A DNA stretch of 64,000 bases from Jejuia algarum (GTDB lineage Bacteria > Bacteroidota > Bacteroidia > Flavobacteriales > Flavobacteriaceae): the NCBI GenBank assembly GCA_947495775.1, contig CANMAQ010000009.1:62001-126000 (forward strand), given 5' to 3'. Under the pieces are notes generated by a model that was given only the letters and a program-made list of their open reading frames with translations, did no database searches and was not told the origin of the DNA. Of the stretch, positions 8,592-16,485 are shown one piece after another. Both the position numbers and the translations under genes were made by a program. Numbering within the stretch: the first letter of the stretch is position 1; every line of letters starts with the position of its first letter.

Positions 8592-8614
8592 TTTCCGCAA
8601 TTTGATGTAATGTA

Positions 8615-9880
8615 ATGCAGGAGTACAATATTTCACGTAGTAGTTACTTTTATGCTATCGGTTTAAGTTATAAAAAAGCCGATGCAGATATTAGAGGTAG
8701 ATTTAGTTTAGATGAAGATTCTAAACACAATCTGTTATCTCAAGCTAAAGCCAATGGCATAGAAAGTTTGGTGGTAACCTCGACATGTAATCGCACCGAA
8801 ATCTATGGTTTTGCGCAACACCCTTTTCAACTTATCGAATTGCTTTGTAACAACACGAGTGGTACTGTAGAAGAATTTCGTGAAGTAGCATACATCTACA
8901 AGAACAAAGATGCCATTGCACACATGTTTAGGGTTGGTTCTGGATTGGACAGTCAAATTTTAGGTGATTTTGAAATTATAAGTCAGCTAAAAGCAAGTAC
9001 GCGCCTCTCTAGAAAACACAAATTACTCAATCATTTCTTAGAGCGCTTAACTAATGCCGTAATACAAGCCAGTAAACGCATTAAAACAGAAACAGAGATT
9101 TCCTCGGGAGCTACCTCGGTATCATTTGCTTCAGTACAGTATATATTTGATGCCGTAAAAGACGTCTCTAATAAAAACATTCTTCTATTTGGAACGGGTA
9201 AAATTGGTAGAAATACTTGTGAAAATTTGGTAAAACACACCAAAAATGAACACATTACCTTAATTAATAGAACAAAGACTAAAGCAGAGCGTATTGCAGG
9301 AAAATTTAATCTGTTAGTTAAAGACTACGCCAATTTACAAGAAGAGATTTCAAATACTGATATTTTAATTGTAGCCACTGGTGCCCAACGTCCTACCATA
9401 GATAAACACATTATACAAAGCAAAAAACCGCTTTTAATTTTGGATTTGTCTATCCCTAAAAACGTTGATGAAAACGTAGAGGAGTTAGAAAATGTCTCTC
9501 TGGTACACTTAGACGATCTCTCTAAAATTACAGATAAAAATCTAGAAGCGCGCAAATCGCATATTCCTTCTGCAGAAGCTATTATAGAAGACGTAAAAGG
9601 AGAATTTAATAGCTGGTTAGAAACCCGAAAATTTGCACCTACAATAAAAGCATTAAAGCATAAATTAACTGATTTTGCTACGGCTGAATTAGATACGCAA
9701 CGTAAAAAATTATCAGATTTTAACGAAGCACAAGCAGAGTTAATTAGCACCAAAATAATTCAAAAAATAACAAATCATTTTGCGCATCATTTAAAAGAAG
9801 ATGATGTTTCTACAAATGATAGCCTGGAACTTATTCAAAAAGTATTCCAATTAGAAGAACTTCGAAAAACAAATGTCTAA
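8615..9880 (+). CDS. hemA: Glutamyl-tRNA reductase
   Basis: A 421-residue enzyme that reduces glutamyl-tRNA(Glu) to glutamate-1-semialdehyde, the committed step of C5-pathway heme synthesis. The catalytic Cys58 lies in TSTCNRTEIYGF, the NADPH-binding segment NILLFGTGKIGRNTCENL is present, and the C-terminal helical dimerisation domain follows (about 320-421). Its stop overlaps the hemC start by 8 bases, so hemA, hemC, a small ORF and hemE are translationally linked in one operon. Confidence 0.97.
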   Translation: MQEYNISRSSYFYAIGLSYKKADADIRGRFSLDEDSKHNLLSQAKANGIESLVVTSTCNRTEIYGFAQHPFQLIELLCNNTSGTVEEFREVAYIYKNKDAIAHMFRVGSGLDSQILGDFEIISQLKASTRLSRKHKLLNHFLERLTNAVIQASKRIKTETEISSGATSVSFASVQYIFDAVKDVSNKNILLFGTGKIGRNTCENLVKHTKNEHITLINRTKTKAERIAGKFNLLVKDYANLQEEISNTDILIVATGAQRPTIDKHIIQSKKPLLILDLSIPKNVDENVEELENVSLVHLDDLSKITDKNLEARKSHIPSAEAIIEDVKGEFNSWLETRKFAPTIKALKHKLTDFATAELDTQRKKLSDFNEAQAELISTKIIQKITNHFAHHLKEDDVSTNDSLELIQKVFQLEELRKTNV

Positions 9881-11453
9881 ACCAATACGCATTGGCACTC
9901 GCGATAGTGAACTCGCTTTATGGCAAGCCAACATTGTCAAAAAACAACTTGAAACTTTAGGATATAGCACCGTGCTTGTTCCCGTTAAATCTACTGGCGA
10001 TCTTGTTCTAGACAAACCGCTTTACGAACTCGGGATTACAGGTATTTTTACACGTACCCTAGATGTTGCCATGCTAAATGGCACAATAGATATCGCCGTA
10101 CATTCACTTAAAGACGTTCCTACGGTATTGCCTGAAGGAATTGTACAGGCAGCAGTTTTAAAACGTGGAAATGTTAATGACACCTTAGTCTTTAAAAACA
10201 ATGAAGAGTTTTTAGGTGCTAAAGATGCAGTTATCGCCACAGGAAGTTTACGCCGTAAGGCCCAATGGTTAAATCGCTATCCTACACACAAGATTGAAGA
10301 TTTACGAGGCAATGTGAATTCACGTTTAGAAAAACTAAATACAAACGCACACTGGAATGCTGCTATTTTTGCCGCTGCCGGTATTGGTAGAATTGGTCTT
10401 AGACCTGAAGAGGCTATTAATTTAGATTGGATGATTCCTGCCCCTGCACAGGGTGCTATTATGATTACCGCTCTAAAAGACGACACCAATACACTTGAGG
10501 CCTGCGCCGAACTAAATCATGAGGAGACTGAAATTTGCACAACGATAGAACGCAAATTTTTAAACCGTCTAGAAGGCGGCTGTACAGCCCCTATTGGCGC
10601 ATTGGCACGTATTAAAGATGAAGAAATACATTTTAAAGGCATTTTATTAAGTAAAGATGGCTCTAAAAAAATATATGTAGAACGTGTTGAAAAACTTGGC
10701 AAACACGAAGACATGGCAGTATTTTGTGCAGACTACATTATAACGCGTGGTGGCAAACGCCTCATGGATGACATTAAATACTCCAACCATGCGACCAATG
10801 TAATTTCGACAAAAACACTAACCGAAGACCAGCGTTTACTATTTCATAATAAAGTCGTTCCAAAAAGTAACGATTTTATCAAAGTGAGTTTAAGTCGTAT
10901 TCGTCCGCAGCTTTTAAAGTCTGAAATACAAAACGTTATCATTACCAGTAAAAATGCGGTTGAAGCTTTAATCACAAATTATTCAGCAGAAGAATTACAA
11001 TTTAAAAATATTTACTGTGTAGGGCGCCGTACCAAACGCCTTATAGAGCACAAGATTGGTCCTGTAAAACATGCTGCCAAAAATGCCAAAGCACTTGCCG
11101 AACATCTCATAGATTATATAGACGGTACAGAAGCCACGTATTTTTGTAGTGATTTACGATTGGACGATTTGCCAGATCTCTTAGAAAAGAACAACATTTC
11201 CTTAAACGAAGTAACAGCATACCAAACTAAGTATAGTGGTCATACCGTAGAAGATTCTGTAGAAGCTGTACTATTTTTTAGTCCTTCTACAGTAGAGAGT
11301 TTTGTGCGCAGTAACAAAGGAAAAGAGGTCATTGCATTTTGTATTGGAGATACCACGGCGAAAGCAGCAAGCCTGCATTTTAAAACGATTAAGATAGCGA
11401 AACTGCCAACCGTAGAAAGTGTTATCGAATTGGTAAACCAACATTACGCCTAA
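9873..11453 (+). CDS. hemC: Hydroxymethylbilane synthase fused to a uroporphyrinogen-III synthase-like domain
   Basis: Residues 1-300 are HemC: IGTRDSELALWQAN at the N-terminus, HSLKDVPT at 77-84, and LEGGCTAPIGA with Cys237 that carries the dipyrromethane cofactor. It polymerises four porphobilinogens. Residues about 305-526 form a second domain with HemD-like organisation (VIITSKNAVEALI, YCVGRRTKRLIEH, ending AFCIGDTTAKAA), which would cyclise the product to uroporphyrinogen III. HemD is poorly conserved, so that half is less certain, and another HemD may exist elsewhere in the genome. Confidence 0.93.
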   Translation: MSKPIRIGTRDSELALWQANIVKKQLETLGYSTVLVPVKSTGDLVLDKPLYELGITGIFTRTLDVAMLNGTIDIAVHSLKDVPTVLPEGIVQAAVLKRGNVNDTLVFKNNEEFLGAKDAVIATGSLRRKAQWLNRYPTHKIEDLRGNVNSRLEKLNTNAHWNAAIFAAAGIGRIGLRPEEAINLDWMIPAPAQGAIMITALKDDTNTLEACAELNHEETEICTTIERKFLNRLEGGCTAPIGALARIKDEEIHFKGILLSKDGSKKIYVERVEKLGKHEDMAVFCADYIITRGGKRLMDDIKYSNHATNVISTKTLTEDQRLLFHNKVVPKSNDFIKVSLSRIRPQLLKSEIQNVIITSKNAVEALITNYSAEELQFKNIYCVGRRTKRLIEHKIGPVKHAAKNAKALAEHLIDYIDGTEATYFCSDLRLDDLPDLLEKNNISLNEVTAYQTKYSGHTVEDSVEAVLFFSPSTVESFVRSNKGKEVIAFCIGDTTAKAASLHFKTIKIAKLPTVESVIELVNQHYA

Positions 11454-11755
11454 TGCTATATGTAACCGTTTTAATTGTTGTAAATGAAGGCAAAGAAGCC
11501 CTTTGCAACACCTATGAAACGGCGGTATTACCCATTATACAAAAACACGATGGCAAACTTATATATAGAATACAACCAAAAAAAGAAGATTTTATAACCT
11601 GTGAAGGCGAAAGACCTTATGAGATACATTTCATGTCTTTTCCAACACATAATCACCTCAACAATTTCATAAAAGATGATGAAAGAACACAGTTCATCGC
11701 TTTGAAAAAAGAGGCCATAAAAACTAGTTTCATTGTAAAAGGAGACCCCCTATAA
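11453..11755 (+). CDS. Small ABM/DUF1330-like protein in the heme operon
   Basis: A 100-residue cytosolic protein whose ATG overlaps the hemC stop (TAATG), followed three bases later by hemE, so it is translated as part of the heme operon. The pattern (MLYVTVLIVV strand, a helix with YETAVLPIIQKHDGKLIYRI, then YEIHFMSFPTHNHLNNFIKD) fits one half of a dimeric alpha/beta barrel. That superfamily includes heme-degrading monooxygenases and chlorite-dismutase-like HemQ. Whether this protein touches heme or a porphyrin is only inferred from location. Confidence 0.7.
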   Translation: MLYVTVLIVVNEGKEALCNTYETAVLPIIQKHDGKLIYRIQPKKEDFITCEGERPYEIHFMSFPTHNHLNNFIKDDERTQFIALKKEAIKTSFIVKGDPL

Positions 11756-11758
11756 AGC

Positions 11759-12787
11759 ATGATTAAGAACGATTTATTTTTAAGAGCATTAAAAGGAGAA
11801 ACTGTTGATCGTCCACCTGTATGGATGATGCGACAAGCAGGACGTTATCTTCCAGAATTCATGGAGATTAAAGCCAAGTATGATTTCTTTACCCGTTGTC
11901 AAACACCAGAATTGGCCAGTGAAATTACCGTACAACCGATACGCCGTTACGGTATGGACGCCGCTATTTTATTTAGTGATATTCTAGTCATCCCCCAGGC
12001 CATGAACATTGAAGTACAGATGAAACCTGATTTTGGCCCGTACTTACCACAGCCTATTCGTTCTCAAAAAGATGTAGATCACGTGGTTGTACCCGATGTT
12101 AAAGAAGCTTTAAGTTATGTGTACGAGGCTATAAAAGCGACTAAAGAAAAACTTAATGACGAGATTCCACTAATTGGATTTGCAGGATCGCCATGGACCA
12201 TTTTATGTTACTGTGTACAAGGTCAAGGCAGTAAGAATTTCGATAAAGCCAAAGCGTTTTGTTTTACGAACCCAATTGCTGCTCACCAATTGCTGCAAAA
12301 GATTACAGATACCACTATTGCTTACCTTAAAGAAAAGGTAAACGCAGGCTGTAATGCTATTCAGGTCTTCGACTCCTGGGGCGGTATGTTATCTCCAACC
12401 GATTATCAAGAATTTTCTTGGCAATATATTCAACAAATTATAGATGCTTTAAAAGAAGATATTCCCGTTATTGCTTTTGGAAAAGGCTGTTGGTTTGCGC
12501 TAGGCGAAATGGCAAAATCTGGAGCTTCTGCTTTAGGTGTAGATTGGACGTGTTCTGCCAGAAACGCACGCTACTTAACAGGAGGAAACATTACATTACA
12601 GGGTAATTTTGACCCATCGCGTTTACTTTCTCCACCTTCTGAAATTAAGAAAATGGTACACCAAATGATTGACGATTTTGGAAAGGACAAATACATTGTA
12701 AATCTGGGGCATGGTATTTTACCCAATATCCCTTTAGAGAACGCAAAAGCATTTATTGATGCCGTAAAAACATATGGTAAAGCTTAA
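11759..12787 (+). CDS. hemE: Uroporphyrinogen decarboxylase
   Basis: A 342-residue enzyme removing four carboxylates from uroporphyrinogen III to give coproporphyrinogen III. The signature PPVWMMRQAGRYLPEF with Arg25 and Arg29 is intact, as are GFAGSPWTILCY and the C-terminal GHGILPNIPLEN. It is the last gene of the hemA operon and is followed directly by a strong terminator hairpin. Confidence 0.97.
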   Translation: MIKNDLFLRALKGETVDRPPVWMMRQAGRYLPEFMEIKAKYDFFTRCQTPELASEITVQPIRRYGMDAAILFSDILVIPQAMNIEVQMKPDFGPYLPQPIRSQKDVDHVVVPDVKEALSYVYEAIKATKEKLNDEIPLIGFAGSPWTILCYCVQGQGSKNFDKAKAFCFTNPIAAHQLLQKITDTTIAYLKEKVNAGCNAIQVFDSWGGMLSPTDYQEFSWQYIQQIIDALKEDIPVIAFGKGCWFALGEMAKSGASALGVDWTCSARNARYLTGGNITLQGNFDPSRLLSPPSEIKKMVHQMIDDFGKDKYIVNLGHGILPNIPLENAKAFIDAVKTYGKA

Positions 12788-12825
12788 AAACTTTTTTGAT
12801 AGTTTTCAACTGTCAAAAAAGTTTT
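12787..12825 (+). terminator. Terminator of the hemA-hemC-hemE operon
   Basis: An 18-bp stem (12787-12804 with 12808-12825, one T-G mismatch pair) with a 3-base loop begins at the last base of the hemE stop. The stem itself contains A and T runs and ends in TTTT, typical of an intrinsic terminator. Confidence 0.8.
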
Positions 12826-12858
12826 ATCTTGTAGTAAAAAACAATATTGCTTTAACTT

Positions 12859-14214
12859 ATGTCCAACGCATTTCAACAACTTACTAAAAAATACGCACTA
12901 TTAAAAAAAGGTTGGACACCTCAACAAAATTTATTTTACGGTTTTTTCACCTACATCGTTCTAGGCTTTTTACTTCTGGCCTTGCCTTTGTTTCAAAAAC
13001 ATAGCGCAAGCCTTATAGATCATTTGTTTATTGCAACATCTGCAGTGTCCACTACGGGATTAGTGACCATTTCTATATTCGATTCTTATAATTTTTTCGG
13101 ACAGTTCATCATCATGATACTCTTCCAGTTAGGAGGCATTGGGTATTTAACATTTACAACCTTTATGTTGCTCTCTACAACACGAAAAATGACGCTATGG
13201 CATAAAAAAATACTAGCGACAGAGTTTACACTTCCTAAGACAATCAAAATTAATGATTTTCTCAAGTCTGTCGTGCTTTTCACGCTTATTATGGAATTTA
13301 TTGGTGCCCTACTCTTTTTTAGCGTTTTTAAAAGCGAAGGTATGCCTTTCTTAGAAGCCCTATGGAATGCTGTTTTTCATAGCATTAGCGCTTTTTGTAC
13401 TGCTGGATTTAGTTTATTTAATACGGGCTTTGTCGATTATGTCGATCATAATTTTATTAACGCCATCATTTCCATGCTTGCCATCTCTGGATCCTTAGGC
13501 TTTATCGTCATTACTGATTTTGGACTTTTAATAAAAGATCGCAGCCATAAGCTAAGCTTTACCACAAAAATTATAGGTTATGGATTTATTCTTTTACTTA
13601 GCTTTGGGACACTCTTCTTTTTCTTTCTAGAACCTTCTATTGCAAACCTACCCTTAAATACACGTTTTTTAAGTGCCTTTTTCCAAACCATGTCGGCCAT
13701 GACAACCGTTGGTTTTAACACCGTAGATTTTGGTGTTTTCACACAGGCCATGATGCTTATTTGTATTTTCTTAATGTATATTGGGGCTTCACCGTCTGGT
13801 ACTGCTGGAGGTATAAAAATAACAACATTAACAGCGGTTTTCGCTATTATGAAGAGTCGATTAACTGGCAGTAAGCAAATCACATTTTTAGGACGTATCA
13901 TTCCTTATGAACGTCTCTATATTGCCACATCCGCTTTTATATTTTATACAATCATTATTGCTATAGGTACATTTTTAATTACAGTCACAAACGCTTTTAA
14001 ATTTGAAAATGTTCTTTTTGAAGTCGCTTCTGCACTAGGAACCGTAGGCATTAGCACAGGTCTTACAGGAAATCTTAACACCTTTGGGAAAATTGTTATT
14101 ATATTGCTTATGTTTATAGGACGGTTAGGTGTCCTTACATTTGGCTTGGCCATTTGGTCTAAAACAACACAAACAGACAACACTATTAGTATAACAGAAG
14201 ATATTGCAGTTTAA
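12859..14214 (+). CDS. TrkH/KtrB-family potassium uptake channel subunit
   Basis: A 451-residue polytopic membrane protein with the four pore-loop repeats of the TrkH/KtrB superfamily, each with the filter glycine: SAVSTTGLVT, SAFCTAGFSLF, SAMTTVGFNTVDF and SALGTVGISTG. It moves K+ (possibly coupled to Na+) across the inner membrane with a cytosolic TrkA/KtrA regulator, which is not in this window. The length is close to KtrB, shorter than classical TrkH. It lies between heme genes without an obvious functional link. Confidence 0.93.
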   Translation: MSNAFQQLTKKYALLKKGWTPQQNLFYGFFTYIVLGFLLLALPLFQKHSASLIDHLFIATSAVSTTGLVTISIFDSYNFFGQFIIMILFQLGGIGYLTFTTFMLLSTTRKMTLWHKKILATEFTLPKTIKINDFLKSVVLFTLIMEFIGALLFFSVFKSEGMPFLEALWNAVFHSISAFCTAGFSLFNTGFVDYVDHNFINAIISMLAISGSLGFIVITDFGLLIKDRSHKLSFTTKIIGYGFILLLSFGTLFFFFLEPSIANLPLNTRFLSAFFQTMSAMTTVGFNTVDFGVFTQAMMLICIFLMYIGASPSGTAGGIKITTLTAVFAIMKSRLTGSKQITFLGRIIPYERLYIATSAFIFYTIIIAIGTFLITVTNAFKFENVLFEVASALGTVGISTGLTGNLNTFGKIVIILLMFIGRLGVLTFGLAIWSKTTQTDNTISITEDIAV

Positions 14215-14218
14215 TATT

Positions 14219-14974
14219 ATGATAGGACAAATCACCTCTGGCATTAAAGCGTATTTTGGTGCTTTCGCACTCATCTCAAAGTTAAAACTTTGGACGTATT
14301 TTACAATACCCATCCTTATCACTGTCGTTACAGCACTTATCATTTTCGGGGCAGCATATGGCTTATCAGGGACTATCGGGCATTTTATTTCAAAAATATG
14401 GATTTGGGATTGGGGCAAAGACACCTTTACCAGTATTAGTGCTTTTGTTGGTGGCCTTGTGGTTTTGGTTATAGGTCTCATCCTTTTTAAACATATTATC
14501 ATGGCATTGGCATCTCCGTTTATGAGCCCTGTTTCAGAAAAAATAGAAGCCCACCTTATGGGGCATAACACACACACACATAGAGACACCTCTTTTTCTG
14601 AACAATTATGGCGTGGCATTCGTATTAACAGCAGAAATCTGTTAATGGAATTAATGCTAACCCTGCCACTGTTGGTTCTAAAATTCATCCCCGTAGTGAA
14701 CATTGTTTCAACCATTCTTTTACTTATGGTACAATCTTATTATGCTGGATTTGGTAATATGGATTACACCTTAGAACGTCATTTTAAATATAAGGAGAGT
14801 TTAAAATTTGTGCGTCAAAACAGAGGTCTAGCCATTGGTAATGGCATCGTATTTATGTTGTGTCTGCTTATTCCTGTTGTAGGGATTATACTAGTACTAC
14901 CATTATCGGTTACGGCTGCAACTACGCAAACGGTAAAACAAATTCAAAACAATACCAATTCGGTAGTGAGTTAA
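14219..14974 (+). CDS. EI24/CysZ-like integral membrane protein
   Basis: I place the start at the ATG at 14219, four bases after the TrkH stop; a TTG at 14204 is less likely. The 251-residue product has several long hydrophobic helices and the YTLERHFKYKESLKFVRQNR segment followed by IGNGIVFMLCLLIPVVGIIL, matching the EI24 domain family that includes the sulfate transporter CysZ. No cysteine-synthesis genes are near, so sulfate transport is not implied. It is probably cotranscribed with the TrkH gene. Confidence 0.8.
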   Translation: MIGQITSGIKAYFGAFALISKLKLWTYFTIPILITVVTALIIFGAAYGLSGTIGHFISKIWIWDWGKDTFTSISAFVGGLVVLVIGLILFKHIIMALASPFMSPVSEKIEAHLMGHNTHTHRDTSFSEQLWRGIRINSRNLLMELMLTLPLLVLKFIPVVNIVSTILLLMVQSYYAGFGNMDYTLERHFKYKESLKFVRQNRGLAIGNGIVFMLCLLIPVVGIILVLPLSVTAATTQTVKQIQNNTNSVVS

Positions 14975-15142
14975 CCGTTTCCAATGATTAAACATTATAA
15001 AGAAACACGATAGGCCTTTTTAGTGTGTTTATAGAAACACCTCATATTCCTATTGCTAAACTGTAATGAACGTTATTATTAACACCCCATTAAACTCTAA
15101 TACGGCCTTAAAATTTAGCTCATTTTTGCACAGCACAATATT

Positions 15143-16045
15143 ATGAAAGACATTTTTTATACCTACATACAAGATTTACAAGACCGCATAACATCGCAAT
15201 TGGAAGCTATTGATGGTAGCGCTAAATTCAAAGAAGATTTGTGGAAACGTCCAGAAGGCGGAGGAGGTCGCACACGCGTTATAGAAAACGGTTCTGTTTT
15301 TGAAAAAGGCGGTGTAAACATTTCTGGAGTACATGGCAAATTGCCAGAATCCATGCAAGCTTATTTTAAGGTGGGAAATGTTGACTTTTTTGCCTGCGGT
15401 TTAAGTTTAGTCTTGCATCCCAAAAATCCAATGGTACCCACGGTACATGCTAATTGGCGCTATTTTGAAATGTATGATGCTAGCGGTACTATTATAGACC
15501 AATGGTTTGGCGGAGGTCAAGACTTAACACCATACTACTTGTTTGATGAAGATGCTGTACACTTCCATCAAACCTGTAAAACGGCTTGTGATAAACATGA
15601 CACTACATTCTACCCCACTTACAAAAAACGCTGCGACACCTATTTTCATAATGCCCATAGAAATGAGGGCAGAGGTATTGGAGGTTTGTTTTTTGATTAT
15701 TGCAAAGCCAATGACAGCATGTCTATGGAGCAGTGGTACGCTTTTGTTTCCGAAGTTGGTAATAGCTTTTTAGAGGCCTACGTGCCTATAGTTGAAAAAC
15801 GTAAAGATTTAGCATACACAGCCGCACATCGCGATTGGCAAGAAATACGTCGCGGCCGCTATGTTGAATTTAATTTAGTACATGATAAAGGCACCTTATT
15901 TGGCTTAAAAACCAACGGACGTATAGAAAGCATATTGATGAGTTTACCACCCCATGTACAATGGGTCTACGACCATCAACCAGAACCTAATAGTCCTGAA
16001 GCACGCCTTTTAGACGTTTTAAAAACACCTAAAGACTGGGTGTAA
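15143..16045 (+). CDS. hemF: Oxygen-dependent coproporphyrinogen III oxidase
   Basis: A 300-residue HemF that uses O2 to decarboxylate two propionates of coproporphyrinogen III, giving protoporphyrinogen IX. Seen directly: RPEGGGGRTRVIENG near residues 36-50, HANWRYFEM at 102-110, WFGGGQDLTPYYLFDEDAVHFH at 121-142, and FFDYCKAND. Its presence together with HemJ shows an aerobic-capable route. It has its own upstream spacer of 168 bases and may be cotranscribed with the following YchJ-type gene. Confidence 0.97.
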   Translation: MKDIFYTYIQDLQDRITSQLEAIDGSAKFKEDLWKRPEGGGGRTRVIENGSVFEKGGVNISGVHGKLPESMQAYFKVGNVDFFACGLSLVLHPKNPMVPTVHANWRYFEMYDASGTIIDQWFGGGQDLTPYYLFDEDAVHFHQTCKTACDKHDTTFYPTYKKRCDTYFHNAHRNEGRGIGGLFFDYCKANDSMSMEQWYAFVSEVGNSFLEAYVPIVEKRKDLAYTAAHRDWQEIRRGRYVEFNLVHDKGTLFGLKTNGRIESILMSLPPHVQWVYDHQPEPNSPEARLLDVLKTPKDWV

Positions 16046-16077
16046 TGTAATGCAACAATCTAACAACCAAAATACCT

Positions 16078-16464
16078 ATGAACTGTTATTGCGGAAGCCT
16101 TAAAACCTTTTCCTCATGTTGTGAAGCCATTCATAAAAACATTACCAAAGCCCAAACAGCAGAACAACTCATGCGATCTAGGTACAGTGCTTTTGTACTT
16201 GCAAATGGCAGCTATTTAATGGAAAGTCATCACACATCCACACGACCTTTAAAAGAAAAGAAAGCCATTGTAGCTTGGGCAAAAGCTGTAGAATGGATCA
16301 AACTAGAGGTTTTACACACCTCTAAAGGCACAACGAACGACACGGAAGGTACAGTCACTTTTAATGCTTATTTCTATCAAAACGGGGCTGTAGAAGTAAT
16401 TCATGAAAAATCTGCCTTTAAAAAAGAAAACAAACATTGGACTTATCTGGGCTTAAGTCAATAA
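16078..16464 (+). CDS. YchJ-family protein (SEC-C-like N-terminus)
   Basis: A 128-residue protein starting with the metal-binding-like CYCGSLKTFSSCC, followed by EQLMRSRYSAFVLANGSYLMESHH and a beta-rich NTF2-like half ending in HWTYLGL. This is the YchJ/UPF0225 arrangement, of unknown biochemical role. It follows hemF by 32 bases on the same strand and converges with the helicase gene. Confidence 0.9.
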   Translation: MNCYCGSLKTFSSCCEAIHKNITKAQTAEQLMRSRYSAFVLANGSYLMESHHTSTRPLKEKKAIVAWAKAVEWIKLEVLHTSKGTTNDTEGTVTFNAYFYQNGAVEVIHEKSAFKKENKHWTYLGLSQ

Positions 16465-16485
16465 ACACGAAACAGGACCTAACAG

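Noticed and set aside
14553..14590. CACACACACA run as a regulatory repeat
   Set aside because: It is inside the EI24-like coding region, encodes HTHTH and is too short to suggest slippage regulation.
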